From: an uncultured Collinsella sp.
GTDB lineage: Bacteria; Actinomycetota; Coriobacteriia; Coriobacteriales; Coriobacteriaceae
NCBI GenBank assembly: GCA_902475825.1
Contig: CABSBA010000002.1
Span: 1-25,305 of the forward strand
Reading direction: 5' to 3'
DNA length: 25,305 nucleotides
Part shown: positions 1 to 7,771 of the stretch, in pieces
How positions within the stretch are numbered: the stretch's first letter is position 1
Layout of the letters: each line of letters begins with the position of its first letter
Notes under the pieces: model-generated
What the model saw: the letters and a program-made list of their open reading frames with translations, nothing else
Told to the model about the DNA's origin: nothing
The model's database searches: none
Program-made: the position numbers and the translations under genes

Positions 1-5
1 ATTAT

Positions 6-35
6 CGGTGAACGGTAGTTTTCGACCGTTCACCG
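6..35. repeat. Perfect inverted repeat at window edge
   Basis: An 11-bp perfect inverted repeat (CGGTGAACGGT and its complement) surrounds an 8-nt spacer. There is no T-run on either side, so an operator or RNA hairpin is more likely than a terminator. Any gene it controls would lie outside the left edge. Confidence 0.5.
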
Positions 36-41
36 GTTACT

Positions 42-55
42 TGCAATCGTTTGCA
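42..55. promoter_or_regulatory. LacI-family-like operator candidate
   Basis: The sequence TGCAATCGTTTGCA is a palindrome with TGCAA/TTGCA half-sites and a central CG, the layout typical of LacI-family sugar-regulator operators. It lies 6 bp from the inverted repeat at 6-35. The target gene would be off-window. Assignment rests on pattern only. Confidence 0.35.
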
Positions 56-134
56 GTTGTTTTCCCAGATGAATTAGGGAAGCGCGATGAAGCGCTTGCG
101 CGGGCGCGAGGCCTACCCCAGTGGTTTCGGTAGC

Positions 135-171
135 AAAAAGCCCGCTAGAACGTTGTCCGTTCTAGCGGGCT
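135..171 (-). terminator. Intrinsic terminator after the SurA-like gene
   Basis: A perfect 14-bp stem (139-152 with 158-171) with a 5-nt loop is followed, reading the minus strand, by TTTTT at 139-135. It lies about 40 bp after the stop codon at 214 and ends transcription of the membrane-anchored gene. Confidence 0.9.
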
Positions 172-213
172 AAATCAGGCAGATCGGCTAGCGCGCAGTA
201 GTGCAGGCAAACC

Positions 214-1299
214 TTACGCAAACAGGCCGTAGATGCTGATGTTGGCCTTGGCGTAGAGGCCGTTAGCATACTCGGTCCACTTGGAGCTGGCGCTCGAAGC
301 CTGCGAAGAGTACTGCTGGTAAGCAGTGTAGTAGGCGGTCATGGCCTGCTTATAGGTGGCGCTATCGGCCGTAAAGGCATCGTCGGCAAAGGCCTTGGCA
401 TAGGTGCTGTCGGCGTCCTTCCAAGTGCCCTTCTCGCTATCCCACTCGTCACCGGCAAGGTTGATGATGTAGTCGGCGTAGTCCTTGCTCGCGGTCTCCT
501 CGTTGCCGTCAGCAGGCTCGGTCGGGGCGGTCGGCATGCTTGCGGAGCTATCGCCCACCTTCTTCTTGTAGAGCTTCTGCAGCGTCGCGGACTGGCGGAC
601 GATCTGCTTGGCCTGGTCCTTGGACACGCCATACTGCGTGGCCATGGTCTTGTAGTCCGAAGTGCCGATGGAATCCTCGGCGTATTTCTTCATCTCCTTA
701 GAAGAGACGGTGATGCCCTCGTCCTCGGCAGCATCGAGCAGGATCTTGTTGCGCACGTAGGACAGGATGACGTCGGCAGACGGAGCGGTATAGTTGCCGT
801 CGTCGTCCTTGACGGTGTCGAGGCTGTACTGGCTCTCGATGGCCTCGCGCGCGGTGATGTCGCTCTTCTTGCCGTTGTAGCTGTAGCTTGCCACGGTCGA
901 ATCGAGCTGGTCCTCGGTCAGGGTCGCCGAGCCGACGCCCTTGCCGCCAAAACCACCATTGCCAATAAAGAAGCCAATCACGGCAGCAATCACGACTGCA
1001 ACCACAAAGGCGGCAATCATCGTCTTCTTGTGCTTGCAAGCGTGGTCATCCACGTCGGAGTCATCGTCCTCGTCCTGCTCCTCGGGCATCAGATTCTCGT
1101 CAGCGGCATCCGCGGCAATCAGAGCCTCCAGACGGGCGTCCTCCTCCTCGGCCGTCGTACCGGCAGCAATGTGCTCGGCAGACGTACCGGTGACCAGGTC
1201 GATCTTCTCGTCCTCATCACCGTCGGGGCCTTCGCCGCGCTCGATGATCTGAATGCCGTCGATCTCGTCCTTCTCGTCCTTCTTTTGAATCAGACCCAT
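214..1299 (-). CDS. Membrane-anchored SurA-N-like protein
   Basis: A 361-residue protein with an acidic, low-complexity cytoplasmic region (about 1-88), one transmembrane helix (about 94-113, after the basic stretch KHKK) and an outside domain (about 125-361). The part around 150-250 has the helical look of the SurA-N/foldase chaperone domain: an N-terminal conserved segment, then 'VRNKILLDAAEDEGITVS' and a YGVSKDQAKQIV-type helix. I see no peptidyl-prolyl isomerase domain after it; the tail is Ser/Ala/Tyr-rich. A chaperone-like or cell-surface role is therefore inference. The ATG at 1299 has AAGGAG eight bases upstream. It is probably a single-gene unit: a strong terminator follows, and a hairpin (1338-1366) separates it from the upstream isocitrate dehydrogenase gene. 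Confidence 0.75.
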   Translation of the reverse strand: MGLIQKKDEKDEIDGIQIIERGEGPDGDEDEKIDLVTGTSAEHIAAGTTAEEEDARLEALIAADAADENLMPEEQDEDDDSDVDDHACKHKKTMIAAFVVAVVIAAVIGFFIGNGGFGGKGVGSATLTEDQLDSTVASYSYNGKKSDITAREAIESQYSLDTVKDDDGNYTAPSADVILSYVRNKILLDAAEDEGITVSSKEMKKYAEDSIGTSDYKTMATQYGVSKDQAKQIVRQSATLQKLYKKKVGDSSASMPTAPTEPADGNEETASKDYADYIINLAGDEWDSEKGTWKDADSTYAKAFADDAFTADSATYKQAMTAYYTAYQQYSSQASSASSKWTEYANGLYAKANISIYGLFA

Positions 1300-1337
1300 A
1301 TCGGTTACTCCTTGTTAGGAAACATAGTCTTCAATAG

Positions 1338-1366
1338 AATACGCCCGACAGAGTGCCGGGCGTATT
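1338..1366 (-). terminator. Terminator-like hairpin after icd
   Basis: A perfect 10-bp stem (AATACGCCCG and complement) with a 9-nt loop. On the minus strand it is followed by only a weak T-rich stretch (CTATTG), so termination may be partial. It lies between the icd stop (1426) and the next start codon (1299). Confidence 0.55.
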
Positions 1367-1382
1367 GATTCTTAGGTTATAC

Positions 1383-1413
1383 GCAAACACTTAAGTACTA
1401 TTTAGGCGTTTGC
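1383..1413. repeat. Imperfect inverted repeat just after icd
   Basis: Twelve-base arms GCAAACACTTAA and TTAGGCGTTTGC pair with two mismatches around a 7-nt loop, 13 bp after the icd stop codon. It could be a 3' mRNA-protecting hairpin or an operator for the gene at 214-1299. Function unknown. Confidence 0.4.
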
Positions 1414-1425
1414 AGCGTGCATACC

Positions 1426-2511
1426 TTAGGCCAGGTGCGCGATAACGGCATCGGCAAAGGCCCGCGTGCCCACGGCGCCCTCGACGGAGCCGGTCTGGGC
1501 ACGACGCACGTCACCGGTAACCTGCTCGCCCTCGTCGAGCGTGGCAGAGACGGCGGCGCGAATGCGATTGGCAGCGTCGTTCTCGCCCAGGTGATCGAGC
1601 ATCATCGCAGCAGAGAGGATCTCGGCCGTGGGGTTGGCGATATCCTGGCCAGCGATATCGGGCGCGGAGCCGTGCGTTGCCTCGAAGATGGCGCAGTCGG
1701 CACCGATGTTGGAGCCGGGGGCCATGCCTAAGCCGCCTACCAGGCCGGCGCACAGGTCGCTCACGATGTCGCCGTACAGGTTGGGCAGCACCAGAACATC
1801 GAAGTCGTTGGGATTCTGGACCAGGCCCATGCAGGTAGCGTCGACGATCTTGTCGTTGAACTCGATATCGGGATAGTTGGCGGCCACCTCGCGCGCAACG
1901 CGCAGGAACAGGCCATCGGTCGCCTTCATGATGTTAGCCTTATGCACGGCCGTCACCTTTTTGCGGCCGCAGCGGCGGGCGTACTCAAAGGCGTACTCCA
2001 CAATGCGGCGGCTCTTGGCGATGGAGATGGGCTTGATCGAGATAGCGGAATCGGCAGCGAAGGTCTTCTGGCCCGAGCGCTCGACAAGCTGTGAGAGCTC
2101 CTCGACCTCGGCAGCCCCCTCATCGAACTCGATGCCGGCGTAGAGGTCCTCGGTGTTCTCGCGCACGATGACCAGGTCGACGTCGCGGAAGCGCGAGCCG
2201 TCGCCCGGCTGCGACAGGCAGGGGCGCACGCAGGCGTACAGGTCGAAGTGCTTGCGCAGGGCCACGTTAACGCTGCGGAAACCCGTGCCGACCGGCGTGG
2301 TGATGGGGCCCTTGATGGCAACCTTGGTCTCGGCGACCGCGTCGAGCACGTGCTGGGGCAGCGGCGTGCCAAACTCGTCCATGACGCCGGCGCCGGCCTC
2401 CTGGACATTCCAGTTGATCTGGACACCGGTGGCCTCGACCACGCGGCGCATGGCCTGCGTAATCTCGGGACCGATACCGTCACCGGGAATCAGGACTACA
2501 TCGTGCGCCAT
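1426..2511 (-). CDS. icd: NAD-type isocitrate dehydrogenase
   Basis: A 361-residue member of the isocitrate/isopropylmalate dehydrogenase family. It oxidises and decarboxylates isocitrate to 2-oxoglutarate, supplying glutamate carbon. Visible motifs: the N-terminal [10 protein letters not shown] (7-16), the substrate segment [12 protein letters not shown] (117-128), catalytic-lysine region HKANIMK (190-196), metal-binding NLYGDIVSD (244-252), and HGSAPDIAG (280-288). The Asp-Ile pair at 285-286 is the NAD-binding signature; NADP enzymes carry Lys-Tyr there, so NAD is the likely cofactor. The length fits the short NAD-IDH/IPMDH type. Isopropylmalate or tartrate dehydrogenase is less likely because no leucine genes are nearby, but sequence alone does not exclude them. 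It starts 6 bp after the HEAT-repeat gene, with GAGGAG inside that gene's end, so the two are translated from one message. Confidence 0.88.
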   Translation of the reverse strand: MAHDVVLIPGDGIGPEITQAMRRVVEATGVQINWNVQEAGAGVMDEFGTPLPQHVLDAVAETKVAIKGPITTPVGTGFRSVNVALRKHFDLYACVRPCLSQPGDGSRFRDVDLVIVRENTEDLYAGIEFDEGAAEVEELSQLVERSGQKTFAADSAISIKPISIAKSRRIVEYAFEYARRCGRKKVTAVHKANIMKATDGLFLRVAREVAANYPDIEFNDKIVDATCMGLVQNPNDFDVLVLPNLYGDIVSDLCAGLVGGLGMAPGSNIGADCAIFEATHGSAPDIAGQDIANPTAEILSAAMMLDHLGENDAANRIRAAVSATLDEGEQVTGDVRRAQTGSVEGAVGTRAFADAVIAHLA

Positions 2512-2517
2512 AATCTG

Positions 2518-3216
2518 TTACTCCTCGTCTTCGGCGTCGTCAGATTTTTTAACGCTAGCACGCTTCTTCTTTTTGGAGAGATCCAGGCCAAAACGTTTAA
2601 CAAGCATTTCGCAAATCTCGCTCGAACGGGCCTTGAGATAGCTGCCCTTACCGTTCTCGGCATCGAACTTAAGGCGCAGCGCAAGCTTCTCGGCAACCTC
2701 GGCGTCGATCTCGCCCTGGCAAAACTCGTACAGGCAACCGAGCATGTCGCGATACTCGAGGTCGCCGTGGTAGCACTGGATGGCCTCGTCCAGGATGGGC
2801 CAAGCCTCGCGCGAACGCTCGACGCTCGTGGCACCCCACACGCACAGCAGGCGGAAGGCGGCATAGCGCAGCGTGGAGGAGATCTCGTCGAACAGTGCAG
2901 TCTCGGCGCCCTCAAAGGCATCACCCAGCTGCTCGGGGCAGGTGGTGGCGAGCGCCGTCAGGGCATCGAGGGCCTCCCAGCGGGTCTGCGCCTCGGGGCG
3001 GTCGAGCGCCTCGATCAGCGCGGGCACGCAGGGCACGACGCGCTGCGGATCGCGCTCGGCAAGCAGGTGCAGCACGCGGGCGGCAAACTGGCGGATGCGG
3101 CGCGTGGGGCAGCCGAGCTCCTTGACCAGACGGTCGACGGCGTTCTCGTTCTCCTCTGCCAGCTGAAGCTGTGCCAGCTCCTCGTCGGTGAGCTGTTCGT
3201 CTTTGTTTTCTGCCAT
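2518..3216 (-). CDS. HEAT-repeat-like protein, unknown role
   Basis: A 232-residue soluble helical protein. Residues about 25-130 show repeated paired helices of the HEAT/ARM kind (for example RQFAARVLHLLAERDPQRVVPCVPALIEAL, here noted by its ends R42 to about L70, then RWEALDALTALA). The C-terminus is Lys-rich then Asp/Glu-rich and probably disordered. HEAT arrays usually act as protein-binding scaffolds; no catalytic motif is visible and the partner is unknown. It sits between the small membrane protein (15 bp upstream) and icd (6 bp downstream), so it is cotranscribed with both. The ATG at 3216 follows AGAGG at short spacing. Confidence 0.7.
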   Translation of the reverse strand: MAENKDEQLTDEELAQLQLAEENENAVDRLVKELGCPTRRIRQFAARVLHLLAERDPQRVVPCVPALIEALDRPEAQTRWEALDALTALATTCPEQLGDAFEGAETALFDEISSTLRYAAFRLLCVWGATSVERSREAWPILDEAIQCYHGDLEYRDMLGCLYEFCQGEIDAEVAEKLALRLKFDAENGKGSYLKARSSEICEMLVKRFGLDLSKKKKRASVKKSDDAEDEE

Positions 3217-3231
3217 AGTTACCTCTTCTTA

Positions 3232-3660
3232 CTATTTCTTAGCGTGCTTGCCAGCACCCTTGCTGTCATCGGTGACCGAGATGAGCTGTCGGTCGGCCGC
3301 GCCATTGCGGCGCGCACGGCGGCGTTCCTCAGCGTCGCCCGCGTCGGCGGCGGCGCGGTGAGCCTTGTTGACGTTAAAGACCTCGTCGTGCTTGCGCCAC
3401 GGACCGACGGACTCGCCAAAGCTCATTTTAAGACCGGCGATAAAGCCGCCGAGCCAGCCGATCGGCGCAAACTGCACCAGCGGGAACAGCGAGAACACCC
3501 AGGTCAGCAGGACGACTGCCGCCGCTCCCGCAAAGTTGGCAATCCAGTAGTCGCGCTTGGTGATGACGCGCTTTTCGCACGCCCACTGACCGCACAAAAA
3601 GCCAATGTAGATCGCAAAGAGAAAGAGCACCAGCGCTAACACCACGAACGTCCAGCTCAT
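3232..3660 (-). CDS. Small two-TM membrane protein
   Basis: A 142-residue protein beginning MSWTFVV. Two hydrophobic helices (about 4-24 and 41-65) are followed by a charged, Arg/Ala/Lys-rich cytoplasmic tail. I do not recognise the family. I chose the ATG at 3660 rather than an upstream in-frame start at 3696 because GGGGAG lies eight bases before it and the longer form would overlap the preceding gene. The stop of the upstream reductase gene is only 5 bp away, indicating translational linkage. Confidence 0.7.
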   Translation of the reverse strand: MSWTFVVLALVLFLFAIYIGFLCGQWACEKRVITKRDYWIANFAGAAAVVLLTWVFSLFPLVQFAPIGWLGGFIAGLKMSFGESVGPWRKHDEVFNVNKAHRAAADAGDAEERRRARRNGAADRQLISVTDDSKGAGKHAKK

Positions 3661-3665
3661 GGGCG

Positions 3666-4745
3666 CTACTCCCCGTGATGGTGGCCGCAGCAGCACTCGT
3701 GGCCGTCATCGTGACCGTGACCGCTGCAGCACTCGTGGTCCTCGCCGTGATGGTGGCCGCAACCGCACTCATGGTCGTCGCCATGCTCGCCGCAACCGCA
3801 GCCGTCCTCGTGAGCACCGTGCTCTTCGGGACGATACTGCGACCAGTCCAGACCGGCGGCGATGGCGTCGGCCTCCTCCTTGTAGAGGACCGTGATGGCC
3901 TGGGTGCCCAGCTTGGCGCCACCGATGGCGTCGAGCATGTCGTAGAGCGTAAAGGCCACGTCGGCGCCGGGCAGCGCAAGCTCACGATCGTCGGCATAGG
4001 CGAGCGCCAAGCGCAGGTCCTTAATGAAGTGCTCGACCATAAAGCCGGGCTTGTAGTCGCCGTCGAGCGCCTTGGGAGCCAGGCTCTCCATGGCGCCGGA
4101 CTTGCCGGTACCGCCTAGGATCATCTGGCGGGTCTTCTCCAGGTCAAGGCCGCTCAGCTCGGCAAATGCCATGGCGTCTGCCATGCCGACCATGCAGGCG
4201 CCCAGCGACACCTGGTTGGCGAGCTTGGCAGCCTGGCCCTTGCCGGCGCCGTCGAAGCAGCAGATGTTGGCCGCGAAGGTGGCAAGGATGTCGCGGACCG
4301 GCGCGATGTCGTTCTCGGTGGCGCCCACGATAGCCGTAAGCGTGCCGGCGATAGCACCCGACTCGCCGCCGGTGACGGGGCAGTCAAACGCCATGCGACC
4401 AGAAACCTGGGCGGCCTCGGCAATGTCACGGGCGAGCTCGGGCGAGCTCGTGGTGAGGTCGATCAAGACCGCGCCCGGCTTGGTGCACGCGAGCAGGCCG
4501 TCGCCCGCCAGGTAGAGTTCCTCGACCTCGGAGGGATAGCCCACCATGGTAAAGACGACATCGGCGTTAGCCGCGGCCTCGGCCGGCGTATCGGCCCAGA
4601 CGGCGCCGCGCTCGATAAGCGCTGCGGCCTTGGACTCGGTACGGTTGTTGACCGTGACGGGATAGCCGGCATCCAGGATGTGGCCGGCGATGGGGGCACC
4701 CATGATTCCGGTGCCGATAAATGCGACGGAGAGCTTGTTTGCCAT
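3666..4745 (-). CDS. 3-hydroxyisobutyrate dehydrogenase-family reductase with His/Cys tail
   Basis: A 359-residue beta-hydroxyacid dehydrogenase. Residues 1-300 are a complete enzyme: Rossmann motif GTGIMG (11-16), NRTESK (34-39; Arg35 suggests NADP), substrate loop DCPVTGGESGA (121-131), catalytic Lys174 with Asn177 in GKGQAAKLANQ, and KDL (242-244). Such enzymes interconvert 3-hydroxy acids and semialdehydes (3-hydroxyisobutyrate, tartronate semialdehyde); which substrate applies here cannot be told. The last 53 residues (307-359) are unlike the family: 14 His and 9 Cys in repeating HEC-C-GHHHGE-like units, a probable metal-binding tail. The ATG at 4745 has AAAGGAAAGG in front; an upstream frame extension to 4922 lacks homology and runs into degV, so I rejected it. 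It lies 98 bp after degV and 5 bp before the membrane gene. Confidence 0.88.
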   Translation of the reverse strand: MANKLSVAFIGTGIMGAPIAGHILDAGYPVTVNNRTESKAAALIERGAVWADTPAEAAANADVVFTMVGYPSEVEELYLAGDGLLACTKPGAVLIDLTTSSPELARDIAEAAQVSGRMAFDCPVTGGESGAIAGTLTAIVGATENDIAPVRDILATFAANICCFDGAGKGQAAKLANQVSLGACMVGMADAMAFAELSGLDLEKTRQMILGGTGKSGAMESLAPKALDGDYKPGFMVEHFIKDLRLALAYADDRELALPGADVAFTLYDMLDAIGGAKLGTQAITVLYKEEADAIAAGLDWSQYRPEEHGAHEDGCGCGEHGDDHECGCGHHHGEDHECCSGHGHDDGHECCCGHHHGE

Positions 4746-4843
4746 GAAACCTTTCCTTTTGGGTTGGGTGTTGTTACCAGGTTGAATACTCGGTGCCAGC
4801 GTTTCGGCCGTGACTTGAGGGCGCTTGCAGCCGCAGCGCCTGT

Positions 4844-5797
4844 CTACTCGCCACGCACGCGGCGCGCGATGCGGTCGGAAAGCGAGGCTTTCTCGGCGCG
4901 GTTCTTGCCCCAAAACGCGCAAGCCACCATGCCGGGGCCCACGTGCGAGCCGATGATGGGACCGACGGAACTACGGATGATGGTGACGTCGGCGCAGCCT
5001 TCCTCCTTGCGGATGGCGGCCTCGAGCCAATCACCGTCCTTCTCGGCATCGGCCGTCATGATGGCGATGGGCATGGTGCGATCGGGCACGTAGTTCTCGC
5101 GGAACGACTTGAGGATGGACTTGAGCGCCTTCTTGCGGCCGCGGTTGACGCCGATCAGCGACAGCGAGCCGGCCAGGTCGTAGGAGAGCTCGGGCTTGAC
5201 GTCGAGCTTTGCCGTGAGCTGCGCCGCCGCGGGCGGAATGCGGCCGCCGGCAGCCAGTGCGTCGAAGCTCTCGAGCGTAAAGTAGCCATGGACGTAGGTC
5301 TTTGCCTCGTTTGCCCAATCGACCAGCTGTTTGGCGGTCAGTCCCGCCGAACGCTGGCGCACGGCCTCGAGCGCCAAGAGCGCGCCGGTCGCGCAGGGCA
5401 GAGCGTTGTCGACTACGTAGAGCTCAAAGTTGGGATACTCGGCGCGTACGGCGTCCGCCGCCTGGCACGCGGAGTTGTAGCTCGACGACAGCGCCGAGGT
5501 AAAGCACAGGTAGACCGTGGGCGTGCCCTCTTTGGCGCACTCGGTAAAGAACTCGATATAGCGACCGAGCGACACGGCGGAGGTAGACACGCGAGCGCCG
5601 GCGCGCATGCGGTCGTAGAACTCCTTGGGTGTGATGCTCGACCAGATGTCATCCGTGCGCTCCTCGCCATCGATAATGAAGGGGAAACCCAGGATATCGA
5701 CATCGAGGTTCGCGGCGACCTCGGGGCTAAAGTCGCAGCAGGTATCGACGACGATGCGGCAACGGTTAGAATGACCGGCGGATGCGGCCTTGTCCAT
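4844..5797 (-). CDS. DegV-family fatty-acid-binding protein
   Basis: A 317-residue DegV protein. Family members bind a single fatty acid; several are FakB subunits that present exogenous fatty acids to the kinase FakA for phosphorylation and entry into phospholipid. Seen here: the opening strand RIVVDTCCDFSPE (14-26), the fatty-acid loop VSTSAVS (70-76), FTSALSSSYNSA (99-110) and the C-terminal-domain motif FDALAAGGRI. No fakA lies in the window. I chose ATG 5797 (AAGGAG eight bases upstream) over a TTG one codon earlier. The ribosome site begins three bases after the T-run of a terminator (5816-5847), so expression probably depends on read-through from hpf or on a promoter upstream of that hairpin. 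Confidence 0.88.
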   Translation of the reverse strand: MDKAASAGHSNRCRIVVDTCCDFSPEVAANLDVDILGFPFIIDGEERTDDIWSSITPKEFYDRMRAGARVSTSAVSLGRYIEFFTECAKEGTPTVYLCFTSALSSSYNSACQAADAVRAEYPNFELYVVDNALPCATGALLALEAVRQRSAGLTAKQLVDWANEAKTYVHGYFTLESFDALAAGGRIPPAAAQLTAKLDVKPELSYDLAGSLSLIGVNRGRKKALKSILKSFRENYVPDRTMPIAIMTADAEKDGDWLEAAIRKEEGCADVTIIRSSVGPIIGSHVGPGMVACAFWGKNRAEKASLSDRIARRVRGE

Positions 5798-5815
5798 CAA
5801 AGCGACTCCTTACGT

Positions 5816-5847
5816 AAAAAGGCGGCCACCCGCATGGGATGGCCGCC
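5816..5847 (-). terminator. Intrinsic terminator between hpf and degV
   Basis: GGCGGCCA-CCC pairs with GGG-A-TGGCCGCC (11 bp with one bulged base, 4-nt loop), followed on the minus strand by TTTTT. It lies 30 bp after the hpf stop and directly before the degV ribosome site. Confidence 0.85.
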
Positions 5848-5850
5848 AAC

Positions 5851-5872
5851 CGTTAACTCATGCAAGTTAACG
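5851..5872. repeat. Short perfect inverted repeat after hpf
   Basis: CGTTAACT and AGTTAACG (8 bp) around a 6-nt loop, 4 bp beyond the hpf stop codon and abutting the stronger terminator. It may be part of the termination region or an operator for degV. Confidence 0.4.
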
Positions 5873-5876
5873 TATT

Positions 5877-6461
5877 TTACTCGTCAAGTGTTTCGATGCG
5901 GGGCTTGATGATGCCATATCCACCATTCTTACGGTGATACACCACATTGATGAGACCGGTCGTCGCGTTCTCGAACACGTAGAAGTCGTGGCCCAGCAGA
6001 TCGGTCTGCACCAGCGCCTGCTCCTCGGTCATCGGGGTGACGTCGATAACCTTCTCGCGGACGAGCAGATCGTCCTCTTCCTCGGGCAGCAGCAGGTCGG
6101 CCAGATCCTCGACGCGCTCGACCGGCGCAACATCCGCGGCGCTGGCACCACCCTGGCGGTTGTCCACGACCTTGGTCTTGAACTTGCGCAGCTGGCGGGT
6201 GACCTTGTCGGCGGAGAGATCGATGGCGGCATACATATCTGCGCCGTGCTCGGCAACGCGAATCACAGAGCCGCGGACACGAACCGTGACCTCGACGATT
6301 GCCGGGTTGGGGTTCGAGGGGTTCTTCTCATAGCGAAGTACAACGTCGACCGTCATGGGCTCGATATCGAAAACCTTGAGCGCCTCGCCGATCTTCTCAT
6401 CCACATGCGCACGCAGAGCATCGGTTACCGTCGTCTTGCGTCCAGAAACCTTGATATCCAT
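5877..6461 (-). CDS. hpf: Ribosome hibernation promoting factor, long form
   Basis: A 194-residue long HPF. The N-terminal S30AE domain (1-100: DIKVSGRKTTVTDALRAHV...) occupies the decoding channel of idle 30S subunits. The C-terminal domain (about 135-188, with DFYVFENATTGLINVVY and GGYGIIKPR) dimerises two ribosomes into 100S particles. An acidic linker (PEEEDD, 126-131) joins them. The length matches the long form found in Gram-positive bacteria. The ATG at 6461 has GGAG six bases upstream; an in-frame extension to 6521 carries no family sequence. A terminator follows, then degV. The 317-bp upstream gap must hold its promoter, but no convincing -35/-10 pair stood out. Confidence 0.93.
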   Translation of the reverse strand: MDIKVSGRKTTVTDALRAHVDEKIGEALKVFDIEPMTVDVVLRYEKNPSNPNPAIVEVTVRVRGSVIRVAEHGADMYAAIDLSADKVTRQLRKFKTKVVDNRQGGASAADVAPVERVEDLADLLLPEEEDDLLVREKVIDVTPMTEEQALVQTDLLGHDFYVFENATTGLINVVYHRKNGGYGIIKPRIETLDE

Positions 6462-6582
6462 ACGTGGCTCCAATCTGCCTCGGGGACTTACTGTACTGGC
6501 TATGTACCCATTGCCGTGCATTTAATCACGCGGATTCCTAAAGACCCGAATAACGATTGCTTGATACCGCATACCGAAGTCT

Positions 6583-6606
6583 CGCACTTTTCTGTGGCAA
6601 AGTGCG
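6583..6606. repeat. Perfect 8-bp inverted repeat upstream of hpf
   Basis: CGCACTTT and AAAGTGCG flank the 8-nt loop TCTGTGGC, 122 bp before the hpf start. It could be an operator or a leader hairpin; no T-run follows on the minus strand. Confidence 0.45.
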
Positions 6607-6677
6607 CTATAGGAAGGCGTCGGCAAAGCTAGTTTTTCTCCTGGAAATCAACTTTTACCTGCCGTTTTTACCAAAAT

Positions 6678-6713
6678 AGAAAAGCCGGGCTCCCTTATTG
6701 GGGAGACCCGGCT
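6678..6713 (-). terminator. Intrinsic terminator of the lipoprotein gene
   Basis: AGCCGGG-CTCCC (from 6683) pairs with GGGGAG-A-CCCGGCT (to 6713) with one bulge. On the minus strand it is followed by TTTTCTATTTT. It lies 65 bp after the stop at 6779. Confidence 0.85.
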
Positions 6714-6778
6714 ATGCGTGTTGAAACCGTGAAGAAGTGCCTCGTTCAATGTATGGCAGGCGCCACCCCTACCAATAA

Positions 6779-7771
6779 CTAGCTATTGAGCTTGTTGATG
6801 TCATCGTCGGTGATGGTGCCCTCCTGGCTAGACGACGGGCTGTCGCCGTTGTTATCAGAGGCGTCGTCATCGGAGGACTCGGTCTCGTTGGACGTGGAGT
6901 CGGATGCCTGCACATTGGCCCCCGAAACGGTCTTGGCGGTAAGGTCATAGGGCATCTGTCCGTACCAGACGCAGTGGACTGCCTCGAGCGTGCCATCGAC
7001 CGTGATGCCATCGAGGGCATCGCTCACGGCACGGCACAGCTCATCGTTAGAGCTTAGGCCTGCGACGCCAAGCGTGGAGGGCGCCTCGAGCGTACCGACA
7101 TAGGAGATCTGGCTCATCAGACGCGCGAGGTAGCCACCAGCCGTGGAATCACAGATCACGTAATCGACCTCGCCCGACTCGAGCGCCTCAAAGCACTCAT
7201 TGATGTTGGAGAAGGTCTTTTGGTTGGCGGTGATGCTTTGCTTGGCGAGCGCCTCCTGCGAGGCCGAGGAGGTCTGAACGCCCAGGGTAGCGGTGTTAAG
7301 CGTTTCGGTGGAAACGCTCAGCGACTCGCCGTCACTGCTCTTGCCGAATACGGCGGCGGCATCGTACAGACAGGTGCCAAGCGAGCTGATGTCGCCGCCC
7401 GCAGACTTGATGTCGCCAATGAAGATGTCCGCCTTTTTATCGCTGAGCGCGGAATCGGCCGAGGACGCATCGACAAAGGCGACCTTGAGACCCATGCGGC
7501 ATGCAAGGGCACGAGCGGCATCGACCGCATAGCCCGTGAGGTTTCCGTCGGCATCCTGCATGGCCTGCGGTGCGTCGGACGTATCGAGGGCGACCGTCAG
7601 GGTTCCCGGCGTGACCAGGGCATCGTCCGATACCGTGGGGGTGACGGTCTCGCGCTCGATCTGGTCGATCGTGGGCGTCGTGAACGTGGACAGTGGATTG
7701 AACGCGCATCCACTCAGGCCCAAAACGGCAATGACCGCCGCGGTCCCAGCACCTAACCGAGCCGCATGCAT
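6779..7771 (-). CDS. Amino-acid ABC transporter substrate-binding lipoprotein (orphan)
   Basis: A 330-residue family-3 solute-binding protein. The signal peptide MHAARLGAGTAAVIAVLG leads to the lipobox LSGC, with Cys22 to be lipidated and anchored to the membrane. The binding domain follows (about 75-290: GTLTVALDTSDAPQAMQDA, DGNLTGYAVDAARALA, and the second-lobe segments LGVQTSSAS and EVDYVICDS). The last 45 residues are an Asp/Ser-rich disordered tail. No permease or ATPase gene is adjacent, so it either serves a distant transporter or acts as a sensor. ATG 7771 is preferred because GAGGGG sits seven bases upstream; ATG 7789 (AGGG upstream) is a close alternative. The ligand cannot be deduced. 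Confidence 0.82.
   Translation of the reverse strand: MHAARLGAGTAAVIAVLGLSGCAFNPLSTFTTPTIDQIERETVTPTVSDDALVTPGTLTVALDTSDAPQAMQDADGNLTGYAVDAARALACRMGLKVAFVDASSADSALSDKKADIFIGDIKSAGGDISSLGTCLYDAAAVFGKSSDGESLSVSTETLNTATLGVQTSSASQEALAKQSITANQKTFSNINECFEALESGEVDYVICDSTAGGYLARLMSQISYVGTLEAPSTLGVAGLSSNDELCRAVSDALDGITVDGTLEAVHCVWYGQMPYDLTAKTVSGANVQASDSTSNETESSDDDASDNNGDSPSSSQEGTITDDDINKLNS

Larger units (their letters stand above)
6462..6778. other. Intergenic region between the lipoprotein gene and hpf
   Basis: A 317-bp stretch with no convincing gene. It contains the terminator of the lipoprotein gene (6678-6713) and the 24-bp inverted repeat at 6583-6606. The hpf leader and promoter must be here; weak A/T-rich hexamers exist but none had acceptable spacing. 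Confidence 0.6.

Noticed and set aside
4820..4840. GGCGCT/AGCGCC inverted repeat after degV as a terminator
   Set aside because: Only 6 bp, 9-nt loop and no T-run on the minus strand; degV and the reductase may simply be cotranscribed.
4746..4922. N-terminal extension of the reductase by 59 residues
   Set aside because: The extension overlaps degV, is Arg-rich without family sequence, and the ATG at 4745 has its own good ribosome site before a classic Rossmann start.
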